A DNA stretch of 64,000 nucleotides. It comes from Zizania palustris (taxonomy: Eukaryota > Streptophyta > Magnoliopsida > Poales > Poaceae). Below, one piece after another: positions 22,893 to 33,491 of this stretch. The stretch spans positions 86,943,532-87,007,531 of the forward strand of contig JAAALK010000287.1 of the NCBI GenBank assembly GCA_019279435.1. The letters run 5' to 3'. The position numbers were made by a program, and so were the translations under genes. How positions within the stretch are numbered: the stretch's first letter is position 1; every line of letters starts with the position of its first letter. The notes beneath the pieces were generated by a model. It was not told the origin of the DNA. It ran no database searches and saw only the letters and a list, made by a program, of their open reading frames with translations.

Positions 22893-24340
22893 CTATTACT
22901 TCTGAAGCCATTATACTAATCCTAAAGTTAGGAGATTGTGTTGTTCTCTCTCTTTAGTGTTGTTGAGGCCTCAACATATTTTGTGTTGTTTTTCAAAATT
23001 TTCATGGCTGCCATGGAACCATGTGCACATCCATTCTCTGTCAGCAACACGAGAAAGAAGAAGCTGTTGATGGGAATGGACGTGTCACATGGCTTGATGA
23101 CATACATGAGATAACTCATTAACAATTTGCATCATAGGCCTCTAAAAGGAATTGCAGAATCTAATGTTGGTCTTCAGCCGGATGAACTTGAGGATTAGTA
23201 TAGTAGCCTTAGAAGTAATAGCAGTAGTAAACTGATCACAGTGTCAAAGGTGGGAAATGTATGAAAACTCTTCTTGGCTACAGTAGTCAGCTATTACTTC
23301 CGAAGACACTATATTAATCCTCAAGTTAGGAGATTGTGTTGTTCTCTCTCTCTCTAGTGTTGTTGAGGCCTCAACATATTTTGTGTTGTATTTCAAAATG
23401 TTCATGGCTGCTATGGAACCATGAGCACATCCATTCCCTGTCAGCAACACGAGAAAGAAGAAGCTGTTGATGGGAATGGATGTGTCCCATGGCTTGATGA
23501 CATACATGAGATAACTCAATAACAATTTGCATCATAGGCCTCTAAAAGGAATTGTAGAATCTAATGTTGGTCTTCAGCCGGATGAACTTGAGGATTAGTA
23601 TAGTAGCCTTACAAGTAATAGCAGTAGTAAACTGATCACAGTGTCAAAGGTGGGAAATGTATGAAAACTATTCTTAGCTACAGTAGTCAGCTATTACTTC
23701 CGAAGCCAGTATATTAATTCTCAAGTTAGGAGATTGTGTTGTTCTCTCTCTCTAGTGTTGTTGAGGCCTCAGCATATTTTGTGTTGTTTTTCAAAATGTT
23801 CATGGTTGCCATGGAACCATGTGCACATCCATTCCCTGCCAGCAACACGAGAATGAAGTTGTTGATGGGAATGGATGTGTCACATGGCTTGATGACATAC
23901 ATGAGATAACTCAATAACAATTTGCATCATAGGCCTTTAAAAGGAATTGCAGAATCTAATGTTGGTCTTCGGCCGGATGAACTTGAGGATTAGTATAGTA
24001 ACCTTAGAAATAATATCAGTAGTAAACTGATCACAATGTCAAAGGTGGGAAATGTATGAAAACTCTTCTTGGCTACAGTAGTCAGCTATTAATTCTGAAG
24101 CTACTATATTAATCCTCAAGTTAGGAGATTGTGTTGTTCTCTCTCTTGTGTTGTTGAGGCCTCAACATATTTTGTGTTGTTTTTCAAATATGTTCATAGC
24201 TGCCATGGAACCGTGAGCACATCCATTCCCTGTCAGCAATACGAGAAAGAAGAAGTTGTTGACGGGAATGGATGTGTCCCACAGCTTGATGACATATGAG
24301 ATAACTCAATTACTATTTGCATCATAGGCCTCTAAAAGTT
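22893..24340. repeat. ~398-bp tandem repeat, about 3.6 copies, in the TnpA leader intron
   Basis: Four successive blocks start near 22893, 23296, 23692 and 24088; the last is truncated near 24340. Each contains GGAGATTGTGTTGTTCTCTC, GTTGAGGCCTCAACATATTT and CCATGGAACCATG. Identity between copies is above 90% by eye, so the expansion is fairly recent. Each copy holds a short minus-strand frame starting MLLSYLMYVIKP. I regard it as repeat-derived. The array lies between the leader exon (24932-25490) and the first coding exon of the TnpA-like gene, so it is intronic. Confidence 0.85.
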
Positions 24341-24931
24341 GTTCTAAAAAGTGGTAATGTGGTATGTAATATTTCTCATGGCATAACTTAGATATAGAAG
24401 ACTTCACCCAAAATTAGACTAATATATATTCGGTGAATGGTACATTTCCATTAATCAATGCCAAAATAGGTGTAACAAAGTAGTATACAGTGGTTCTACA
24501 AATGATAACTATCCACAAATGTAAGAGCATCTCCATTGTATATAAATTGATTAAATATAGCTCCATTTGAATAGCAATTCACATTTAGAAAGTACAATGG
24601 AGATGCTCTAAGGACAATAAACCCTAGAAACCTAACTTAGCTTGTGTTGGCCTACCTCTCTCAAGAATACACTCAAGAACATAAGAACACTCACACTCAA
24701 CTAACAACAAGAAGATGAACAAAAAAACATCAATTTATTTCATACATCAATAGTTCACAAGCATTTTATCAAATGCTTGTCATGCACAAATATCTTACAT
24801 ATATTTCATCAAGCACAACATGTACAAGCTCATTTTAAAACTCACAATTCAATTAGGAAAATCACCATACATAAGGCATTGACATTTTATCAAACAAGTG
24901 AAGAGCAGGAATGAAACTGATTATCTAATTA
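24341..24931. other. AT-rich intronic sequence of the TnpA-like gene
   Basis: No gene is seen here. It contains one short MITE (24525-24608). On the minus strand a CAG/GTAATT splice donor at about 24932 marks the end of the upstream GC-rich leader exon. Confidence 0.5.
24525..24608. mobile_element. 84-bp Tourist-like foldback MITE with TAA duplication
   Basis: Perfect 16-bp terminal inverted repeats, GAGCATCTCCATTGTA and its complement TACAATGGAGATGCTC, bound an AT-rich centre. TAA occurs at 24522-24524 and 24609-24611. It has no coding capacity. Confidence 0.85.
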
Positions 24932-25500
24932 CCTGTCGGCAACGGGCTTCGGTGGCGGCGGCGGTCTCCGGGGAGGCGACGGGGATGGCGCACGGTGATG
25001 GGCTCTAGGGGGCGGTGGCGGGCTCTGACGGTGGCGACGGGCCGGCTCCGGTGACGACGCCAGGAAACGGTGGCGGTGGCAGTTTCCGGTGGAGGCGGTG
25101 GTCTCCGAGGCGGCGATGGGGACGGCGCACGGTGAAGGGCTCTAGGGGGCTGTGGCAGGCTCCGACAGTGGCGATGGGCTGGCTCCGGTGATGGCGCCGG
25201 GAAACGGTGGTGGCGGCGGTCTCAGGTGGTGGCGGTGGTCTCTGGGGCGGCGACGGGGACGGCGCACGGTGAAGGGCTTTGGGGGCGGTGGAAGACTCTG
25301 ACGGTGGTGACGGGCCGACGCCAGTGACGGCGCCAGGAAACGGTGGCGGTGATGGTCTCCGAGGGTGGCTGCAGTCTCCGAGATTGGCGGCGGTCTCCGG
25401 TGGCGGCGGCAGTCTCTAAGGGGGACGGTGGGAGTTTGATTTGCAAATGAACTAGGGTTTAGTCTAAGCGAGAGCACAAAACTATATATTACTAGTATAG
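24932..25500 (-). promoter_or_regulatory. TnpA promoter and GC-rich leader exon (module 1)
   Basis: On the minus strand a TATATAGT box (25482-25489) is followed by CTAAACCCTAG, a short AT-rich start and then a long GGTGGCGGCGG/CTCCGG-type low-complexity stretch, ending in a CAG/GTAATT donor. The leader holds an open frame from 25513 to 25142 of Pro/Arg/His-rich composition. I take this as a compositional by-product, though translation cannot be excluded. A related but shorter module is at 28725-28915. Confidence 0.5.
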
Positions 25501-25775
25501 TAGTGGCGGGCACACGCTGACGTCAGCATGCCTGCCACTGATATTTCTCGTAGTAGTGGCGGGCGAAGACTTAGTAGTGGCGGGCCGCTGACGTCACTGA
25601 CCGCCACTACTAGGGTTTAGTCTGGGCGGGTGGCAAAAACTATATATTACTAGTATAGTAGTGGCAGGCATACGCTGACGTCAGCATGCCCACCACTGAT
25701 ATTTCTCGTAGTAGTGGTGGGCGTAGACTTAGGTAGTGGCGGGCCGCTGACGTCACCGACCGCCACTACTAATAT
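25497..25775. repeat. Internal array of CACTA subterminal motifs (with smaller arrays at 27100-27170 and 28905-29005)
   Basis: It has repeated TAGTGGCGGGC and its complement plus GCTGACGTCAGCATGCC palindromes, the same motif family as at the element ends. A near-duplicate of about 140 bp is present (25480-25620 and 25620-25770). Smaller arrays occur at 27100-27170 and 28905-29005. The location directly upstream of the two leader modules suggests element-protein binding at internal promoters, as known for TnpA at En/Spm ends. Confidence 0.7.
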
Positions 25776-25789
25776 GGTTAGTAGGGATT

Positions 25790-27790
25790 ACCAAGCATAC
25801 ACTGCCTACCTTGTCGAGCAAGACTTTGTAGCGCAGTGGTGATGGAAGTTGCTTTGGTGCCATGTGGTTCGAGACTCGAACCTTGCTGCCGGCAGGCGGT
25901 TTGAGGTTCGAACCTTGCTGCTAGCATCCAAACAGTTTTTTTTCATTTCTGTTCTAATTTTCATGACTTTTTTATTGATGTTTAAATTCTAGTTTGAACT
26001 TGATTTTTTTAACAATAAAAATACATCATAACTTATCAAATTTAAAAAATTGGTATTTTTCTGCCTCTCTTTACTTTTTTTATTTTATTAAGAAACCTGA
26101 GATTCTCAGGGGATGCATTAGGGTTTAGAGATGAAATCACTGAGGTTTGAAAGCAAAATCTATAGTTGATTCTTCCTTTGAAATTGAAACTTTTTGTACA
26201 ATAAAAATACAACACCAATATTCTAATTGCAAAAATTGGTATTTTTCTTCCTCAGTTTACTGTTTTTATTTCATTAAGTGTGTTTTTATGATCAAAGTCA
26301 AAATAAGTTCAATTTGAACTACAAGACATGAAATAATTCACCAAAATTTATAGAAAAACCATATTCATGTTTTGACTCTATAATTAGTTATTATCCAATA
26401 AATTTAAAACCATCATAAAAAATGTAGGTTTCCACAACACTCGATCGACAACTTATATTTTTATAGTTTTTTAATCCTCAAAAAATAAAATAAAGTCTAA
26501 AAAAGATGAGACTTGTCATGTTGTTATGATATGATCGATCCATAGATGTTTTCATTGTTTCGAGAAAATAATCATGTAGTGCGTTAAGAAACCTAAGATT
26601 CTCCGGGGATGAATTAGGGTTTAGAGATGAAATGACTCAGGTTTGAAAGCAAAACCTATAGTTGATTCTTCCATTGAACTTGAAACTTTTTGTACAATAA
26701 AAATACAACACCAATATTCTATTTGCAAAAATTGGTATTTTTCATTAACAGAAATTGGTATTTAAATGCAAAAAAGTCCATGTAGAGGTAGGGATTATCT
26801 AGCATACACTGCACACATTGTCGAGAAAGACTTTGTAGCGCAGTGGTGCGGGGGGTGCTTTGGTGATATGCGGTTCGAGGTTCGAACCTTGCTGCCGGCA
26901 AGTGGTTTGTGGTTCGAACCTTGTTGCTGGCGCCAAACAACATTTTTTTTTCTGTTTTGTACTTTTTTAAATTTTCAGCACTTTTTTATTGATGTTTAAA
27001 TCCTCGTTTGAACTTGAATTTTTTTAACAATAAAAATACATCATAACTTATCAAATTTAAAAAGTTAGTATTTTTCTGCCTCAGTATACGTCACTCGACT
27101 TAGTGGTGGCGGGCCGATGACGTTAGCATGCCCACCACTGATGACACGTGCCCGCCACTACTAATATGGGTAGTAGGGATTATCTAGTATATAATACACT
27201 TACTACAATGTCGAGAAACACTTGGTAGCACGGTGGTGCGGGCGGTTGCTTTGGTGCCATGCGGTTTGAGGTTCAAATCTCGCTGCCGGCAGGCAGTTTG
27301 AGGTTTGAACCTTGCTGTTGGCCCCAAATATTTTTTCATTTCTGTTCTAATTCTCAGCATGTTTTTATTGATGTTTAAATCTTCATTTGAACTTGAATTT
27401 TTTTAACAATAAAAATACATCATAACTTATAAATGTTTTTAAAAATGGCATTTTCTGCCTTGGTTTACGTTAGACAAGTATTAAAAAAATTGGTATTTTT
27501 CTTTCTCACTTTACTGTTTTTTATTTCACTTAGTGTGTTTTTATGATCAAAGTCAAACTAAGTTAAATTTGAACTACAAGACATGTATCTTTATAGTTTT
27601 TTAATCCTCAAAAAATCAAATAAAGTCTAAAAAGACAAGACTTGTCATGTTGTTACGATATAATCGAGACTTTGTAGCGCGGTGGTGCGGGGGCTCGCTT
27701 GACACATCACGTTTATTTGAAAGCAAGTAAACAAACACAAGTCTAGGCTAGGGAAACCAGCTTACACATCGAAACGCACTACTGGTCAAA
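25790..27790. repeat. Repeated module with tRNA-like A/B boxes, T-runs and AT-rich tails
   Basis: Three diverged copies (from about 25790, 26790 and 27171) plus a fragment near 27670 share the order GTAGGGATTA..., TGTCGAGAAA, TAGCGCAGTGG, GGTTCGAGGTTCGAACC, CTGCCGGC, a T-run, then TTATTGATGTTTAAATCnTC and ACAATAAAAATACATCATAA. A fourth copy is at 29005-29280. A further duplicated block starts AAGAAACCT(G/A)AGATTCTC at 26091 and 26586. The A-box and B-box matches lie at 25829/25866, 26836/26872, 27226/27262 and 29064/29100. No protein is encoded. Confidence 0.7.
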
Positions 27791-27845
27791 CCCAGAAGAA
27801 AGATATGGTTTGGAGCTTCTTCTTCTTCCTCGGCACAAACCCAAC

Positions 27846-28412
27846 CTATTTCTGGTTAAATAGATTAAAAGCCTCAACTTGCCAATCCTCTACCAACTCG
27901 GCATCATCAGGCAGTCTGACTGCTCTCCATGTTCCTGAACAAGAAAATACACTTGGCGGCGATAGTGAGAACAACTTATCAATGATTGAATTGGCTGATA
28001 AAAATATAAAATTTGCATAAAAAGAGGATCTTGCCTCCTTCCTCCTCTTGCTGCCGCATTGCTCTACATGCTTCCCTTTTCCACCGCTAGCCTCAGCATG
28101 TTTCCCTCTGCCACCGGTTGCCTCATCATTCTTCCGTCTGCCAACACTTACCCTATCTGGTTGCGGCGATGGCGAGTCGTCCTCCGAGTCGGAGTACAAT
28201 ATGAGAATCACTTTCTTTGCCAAACAACTGCAAACTATACCATGTACCTTAAGTTTACCGCATTTGCAAACCTCACACACGCCACTTGATGTAGAGTCTG
28301 AGGATCCACTGTTTGGTTCAATCTCAGGAGGACCCATCGTGAACCGGCGAGGAGGGCGCTGTCGTCGAGGTTGGGGGTCGGGAATGTCTAGTGGGAAATT
28401 TGTGGGCAACAT
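27846..28412 (-). CDS. CACTA-borne Cys-rich ORF, 188 aa, unknown function
   Basis: Single open frame from ATG 28412 to TAG at 27846-27848. The N-terminus is Pro/Arg-rich (PQPRRQRPPRRF). A cysteine cluster CEVCKCGKLKVHGIVCSC near residues 46-63 could bind metal. An acidic patch (SDSEDDS) and Gly/Lys/Glu repeats (GRGKHAEASGGKGKHVEQ) follow. The end (GTWRAVRLPDDAELVEDWQVEAF) looks like a separate exon after a TTGTTCAG acceptor, so the middle part could be a retained intron. It lies downstream of its own promoter/leader module (28725-28915) and between the TnpA and TnpD genes. I do not recognise the family. It is one of the few uninterrupted frames in this CACTA copy. Confidence 0.4.
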   Translation of the reverse strand: MLPTNFPLDIPDPQPRRQRPPRRFTMGPPEIEPNSGSSDSTSSGVCEVCKCGKLKVHGIVCSCLAKKVILILYSDSEDDSPSPQPDRVSVGRRKNDEATGGRGKHAEASGGKGKHVEQCGSKRRKEARSSFYANFIFLSANSIIDKLFSLSPPSVFSCSGTWRAVRLPDDAELVEDWQVEAFNLFNQK

Positions 28413-28724
28413 ATATACTTTGGTTAATTAATCTCGTGAATATATGGCCACATATATGCATCTGCAATTTTTTTGTCGCATTGATATAACATTAAAAAAC
28501 CCAAAGCTAGTAATATTATAGTACATTAAAAAACATTATTGTTATAGTGGAAAATTTTTTCTCAGAAATTTTTTATAGTACATTAAAAAACATCATTGTT
28601 ATAGTGCATTCTACTAGTAATATTATACTAAATTATATTACCATGCATAAATTAATATAACAATTAGAAATCATTTTAACCCAAAGCTCGAATAAAATAA
28701 GACCAAAGATAGGTTAATAATCAT
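28413..28724. other. AT-rich spacer upstream of the Cys-rich ORF
   Basis: Probably the intron between leader module 2 and the ORF. It includes a short direct repeat of ATAGTACATTAAAAAACAT near 28518 and 28573. No gene is seen. Confidence 0.5.
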
Positions 28725-28915
28725 TTACTGACTGGCGGCGACGGGCGGCGCCGACGGGCTCCGAGGACGACGGCGACGGGCGGAGGGTGGCGACGACGTG
28801 CTCTGGAATGGTGGCGACGGGAGGAGGGGGGCGACATGGGAGTTTAGGGTTTAGAAAATGAAACTAGGTTTTCGGACGGCGGGAGTGGAAAGTATATATA
28901 GGTGTATTAGCAGTG
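28725..28915 (-). promoter_or_regulatory. Second CACTA internal promoter and GC-rich leader (module 2)
   Basis: The minus strand has TATATATAC (28893-28901), then AAACCTAG/CTAAACCCTAAACTC and a GGCGACGGG-rich leader that ends at a possible GTAAAT donor near 28727. The order (subterminal motif array, TATA, AAACCCTA, GGC-rich leader, donor) repeats that of module 1. It would drive the ORF at 28412-27846. Confidence 0.45.
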
Positions 28916-29286
28916 GCGGGCATGCTGACGTCATCCTGCCCATTACTGTTATTTTCTCTTAGGAGTTGCGGACGATGATGTCACCAGCCCGCCACTACTA
29001 ATAGAGGTAGGGATTATATATCTAGCATATAATACACTTCCTACAATGTCGAGAAACACTTAGTAGCGCAGTGGTGCGGGGGGTCACTTGGGGCCATGCG
29101 GTTCGAGGTTCGAACCTCGCTGCCGGCAGGCGGTTTGAGATTTGAACCTTGCTGTTGGCCCCAAACAATAAAAATTTTAAAAACTTTTCTATTGATGTTT
29201 AATTAAATCCTCATTTGATCTCGAACATGTTTTAACAATAAATGACATAATTGATTTTACAAATACGCACACTAAACATAAATGAT

Positions 29287-32200
29287 CTAGCCTTGCACTA
29301 ATTTTCCATCGCCATTGGTGCGTAGATAAGGAATCACACTGCCAAATGACAGTTTTGCTTCAACCACATTGATCCTTGATATGTCAACGAAAAATGGCAC
29401 CTCATCAAACTGATTGTATTATTCTTCATCTTCGACTCCATCAACTCCAACAATTCTTTGTTTTCCTAGAGCAACGATGTATTTTTTCTCATCTTTAGGA
29501 TCAAGTATGTAAAATACTTGTGCCACGGATTGAGCGAGTATCCAAGGGTCATCTTTATAAGCCACCTTATTAAGGTCAACTATCGTAAACCCATAATCAT
29601 CCACCTCCACACCTTCTGGATGTCTGACCCACTGGCATTTAAATACAGGGATTTCTATAGAGTTCTCGTAGTTAAGTTCCCATATTTCTTTGATGTATCC
29701 ATAGTAAGCATTCTTTTGTCCAGTGCTATCTTCTGCATCTGCTCTGACACCACTATTTTGGCGCTGACTCTTTTGATCCTTTGCTTTGGTATAGAATGTG
29801 AAACCATTGATGTCATACGCTTGCCATGTTTTAACCATGCTCAATGGACCGCAAGACAATTTATTTATCATCATCTCTTCATCGGTTTCTCCAATCAAAA
29901 GGTTTAGATCCCTCAGCCATGATGTGAAATGAATTTTGTATTCTTTCATAATCCATTGTTCATCGCGATCTTCATTCTTTTCACGAAGCTCTTGCATGTG
30001 TTGTTCAACATATGGTCTCATAATCGCCAACTGATGCATTACACTGTAATGTGATTCTCTTATTGTTTGGTAGCTATTGTCTCGTATGATTTTCCTTCCT
30101 TTAGTTCCTTTACCGGTGAGTCTTCCATGGTGCCGGGACACGGGAACTCCTATTGGTCTTCCATCTCTTATGTAATCTGCGTAGCACTCAATGACTTCCT
30201 CAGTCGTGTAGCCCTCTATCATGGAACCCTCTGGATAAGCATGATTTCATACGTAACCCTTGAAGATAACCATTAGACGCTCGTACGCATACATATTGTG
30301 CAGGTACGTTGGACCAAGAACAAAGATTTGGTCTGCTATATGTATCACATAGTGCTCTATAATATCAAAATATGAAGGAGGAAAGCACATCTCAAGCTAA
30401 CACATAGTCTCCCTCATTTGTTTACGTAATTCATTTAACTCTTCAGTGTCGATCACCTTCTTTGATATGACATTGAAGAAGTGACACATGCGTGTTATCA
30501 CCATCTTCAGCAATGAATGTTTGATTCCTCTTACTGCGATGGCGAGGAATAGCCCAAGCATAACATGACAATCATGAGTGTTGTAGCCACTCATCCTCAA
30601 ATCTGCTACGGAGACAATATTCTTTATATTCGTTGAGAATCCTGTTGGAACTCTAATTCCATGTAGACACCTGCAGATTGATCTTTTCTCGTCAATTGTC
30701 AGGTTATAGCTAGCAGCTAGAAGGAAAAATTTTCCATTGGCCCTTTCCTATGGGTGAAGCTCGGGTCTAATTCCGAGAGTTTGAAGGTCCCTTCGTACTT
30801 TGAGTCCATCTTTTGATTTGCCCGGTATGTCTAACAAAATACCGATGGTGCTTTCGAAGACATTCTTCTCAACGTGCATTGTATCGATAGCATCACCAAT
30901 CTCCAACTCCTTCCAATAGGGCAAATATCTAAAGAAGATTGACTGTTTTTTAAATGGAGCGTCCTTTTAAATTTTTCAGATTTCTTCCTCTTCTTTCCGA
31001 AAACAACTTTGATATTCTTTACCATTTCGAATAGAAATTTGCCATCTCGATGTCGTGGAGGCTATCCAAGCTCGATTGTACCGTCGAAATGGTTCCTATT
31101 TCTTCGATATTTGTGGTTTTTTTGGTAAAAATCTGCAGTGTCACATATATATCGTCTTAACGAATGATGGAAGATGCATAGATTCTATCTGGTCCACACA
31201 CACTACACATGCTGTCTTTCCTTTAACCTGTCCTATTAGGGACATGCGTCCAGGGTTGTCAGCTATGGTGCAAAAGATCAAGGCTCTTAGATTGAAGTGC
31301 GCTTTCTTTTATGACACCATGTTCCCATAGACATTTCATATCCTCCATCAAAGGTTCTAGAAAGATATCAATGTCATTGCCAGGTTGTTTTGGACCAGAA
31401 ATTAGAGTAGTGAGCATAAGGTATTTTCTTTTATGGCACAACCATGATGGAATGTTGAACAAGCATAGAAAGACCGGCCACGTACTATGTGGGTTCCTCA
31501 TCTCACCGAAGGGATTCATTCCATCCATGCTAAGTCCCATCCTGATATTTTTAGGATCGTCCGAGAAATCTGGATGGGCCAGGTCAAATGATTTCCACTA
31601 CCTAGCATCCGCAGGGTGCCGAAGTTTTCCGTCCTTCTTTCACCCAGCAAAATGCCAGATTAATAGTTCAGCATCTCTAGGATTAGAGAACATACGTTTC
31701 AAGCGATCAATCACCGGTAGGTACCACATTACTAAGGCTGGAACTTTCCTCTCTGTCTTTTTTCAGGATGGTCTTCAATAACATTTTTATTCCTCTTCTG
31801 CAACCTCTTATTATTCTTCTTCTGGTGGTCATTGTAGTCCTCCACACAGTCATTTGGATGTTTGTATCGACTTGCGTTGCACTGCGGACATCTCTCTAAC
31901 AATCCATACTCTTTTCGATATAGGATACAGTGGTTCGGGCATGCATGAATCTTCTGAACGCCCAAAGTCAACGGACAAATTATCTTCTTTGCTTGGTACG
32001 TATCATATGGTAGACCATTGGGTTTCGGCAAAACGTTTTTAAGAGTTGTAAAAGATCTGAAAAACTAGTGTCAGACCATACATTGCTGGCCTTCAGTTTC
32101 ATAAGCTCAAGAATTGTGTACAACACAGTATAGTGCTTATCGCATCCGTGGCATTCCTCGTAAAGAAGGTTTTTTGATGCTTTGTCAAGTGCTTAAAAGT

Positions 32201-32648
32201 TATCGTATCCTTTGGTTGTAGTTCTCTGCAATAGCACCTCAGGCGCAACATTTCGCATCAGTTCCTCCACATCAAAGGCGTCATCATCATCATGTTGATC
32301 AACATCATCATGTGTTATGTCGGATGTATGATCACAACCTCTTCTATGTTGATGAGCATCTTGCGGCACATCAGAATCTTCAGGAGGATTTTGGCCCATC
32401 TCACCGTATTTCGTCCATATATAATAGTTCTTCACGAAACCATTTTTCAACAAGTGAAATCGTATGGTTTCACGATCTGAACACGGATACATCGCGTTGT
32501 TTTTACAAACTTTACGAGGACAATATATTGCCTCTTCACTCTGATGGGAAGCATATTGTGTGGCAGCTTCAGTAAATTCAGTTACTCTGTTAAAATATGC
32601 AACCACATCTCCGTCGTTGGACGAGTACATCCAGGACCTGTGCTCCAT
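29287..32648 (-). pseudogene. CACTA TnpD-like transposase (Transposase_21 type), heavily mutated
   Basis: Starts at ATG 32648. An N-terminal transposase-associated domain follows (MEHRSWMYSS; AIYCPRKVCKNN; FHLLKNGFVKNYYIWTKYGE), then an acidic linker. The catalytic-type region runs from about 32190 to 30700 (CPNHCILYRKEYGLLERCPQC; DAIDTMHVEKNVFESTIGIL), then GYNTHDCHVMLGLFLAIAVRG near 30590. A long open C-terminal part at 30222-29419 carries VMHQLAIMRPYVEQHM and the DUF4216-like end (FKCQWVRHPEGVEVDDYGFTIVDLNK; AQSVAQVFYILDPKD). A TAA at 29419-29421 interrupts the end; the frame resumes and stops at 29287-29289. More than ten stops lie between about 32195 and 30230, so the protein is dead. 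TnpD is the strand-cleaving transposase of this superfamily and acts at the terminal inverted repeats. Confidence 0.85.
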
Positions 32649-32649
32649 C

Positions 32650-33220
32650 TAAAACATATATTATTTGAAAAAATATTAATAAATTCATTATTGTTAATTT
32701 TAGTAATTTACAAATTGAAAATATATTGATTTATTATCGCTAATAACAACATTAATTAAAAATGCTTTAATTCAAACTATGTATTAAGCAGAAAAAATTA
32801 TTAAATAAATTAACTATATTGGTTTCTCTCTCTCCAAACAACATAACTGTAGATCTATAATCATAAATAAAATTAAAAAAGAGATTAAAATGATGTAAAA
32901 CAATATACAAGTGATGAATAATTGTGAGGAGGGTCATATTTGTTCATTTGGGAGAAGGAAACACTATAAATGGAAGATTATTTGAAAATTTCTATTCACA
33001 AACCCTAAATTAGTAAAACGCTAATAACTCATTGTATACATGATTAAATACAAAATAAATGTGAGATTCAACATGGATTTATCTCCTAGAATGAAATCCT
33101 TCAAAAAAACAAAAACAAAGTCTCCCCCTGTTTATCTAGATTTTTATCGCCGTTGTACGGACAAAATTAAATGCGAACTCCGGTAGAGCTCGGGGAGGAA
33201 GAAGCTGCGCATTTATAGCT
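32650..33220 (-). promoter_or_regulatory. TnpD promoter and 5' untranslated region
   Basis: The stretch is AT-rich and has no gene. On the minus strand TATAAAT (33211-33217) lies just inside the right subterminal repeats, followed by a short GC-rich leader with CTCCCCGAGCTC. It fits the TnpD start at 32648, probably with an intron in the leader. Confidence 0.5.
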
Positions 33221-33488
33221 AGAATAGTAGTGACGGTCGCAAGTGATGTCATCAATACTTTAGTGGCGGGCAGCTTAGCAGCGACGGGCAGCACCAGCGC
33301 CCGCCACTGCTATTGGTAAAATAGTGGCGATCCGGGATGACGTCAGCACCGACCGCCACTACTTTACCAATAGTAGTGGCGGGCGCTGGTGCTGCCGTCA
33401 GCACCAGCAACTGTAGTGGCGGGCATCTAATGGTCCGCCACTACAGTGGTTTTGTCCAACACCACTACAGTGACGGTTTGTAGTACTG
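33221..33488. repeat. CACTA right subterminal region with inverted repeat
   Basis: It has many AGTGGCGGGC motifs in both orientations. About 33279-33318 and 33361-33404 are inverted copies (AGCACCAGCGCCCGCCACTG and complement, extended by TTGGTAAA/TTTACCAA), separated by ~45 bp. This mirrors the hairpin at the left end. The terminal block reads TTTGTAGTACTG. Confidence 0.85.
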
Positions 33489-33491
33489 GAA

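Larger units (their letters stand above)
15258..33488 (-). mobile_element. CACTA (En/Spm) DNA transposon, 18,231 bp, TSD GAA
   Basis: The left end starts CACTACTACAAA and the reverse complement of the right end starts CAGTACTACAAA. The inverted repeat continues imperfectly through CTGTAGnGGTGG. The 3-bp duplication GAA is at 15255-15257 and 33489-33491. Removing the element and one GAA makes the host antisense gene continuous in phase. Both subterminal regions are packed with AGTGGCGGGC/GCCCGCCACT motifs, the likely TnpA-binding repeats. The minus strand carries, in order, TnpD, a Cys-rich ORF, a TnpA-like gene and a Ulp1-like protease. All the main genes contain stops, so the copy is non-autonomous. 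The length is at the large end for the superfamily, partly because of a nested 2.8-kb LTR and internal repeats. Confidence 0.92.

Noticed and set aside
23244..23525. Repeated small ORFs starting MLLSYLMYVIKP
   Set aside because: There is one per unit of the ~398-bp tandem array in an intron; no start context or homology supports translation.
25142..25513. Pro/His/Arg-rich frame as a protein gene
   Set aside because: It overlaps a GGC-rich leader exon with promoter and splice donor; composition alone explains the absence of stops.
25829..25880. A functional tRNA gene at the A/B-box sites
   Set aside because: Acceptor and anticodon arms cannot be formed around the boxes. Copies are diverged and embedded in a repeated module, so a Pol III-like or SINE-derived repeat is the most that can be said.
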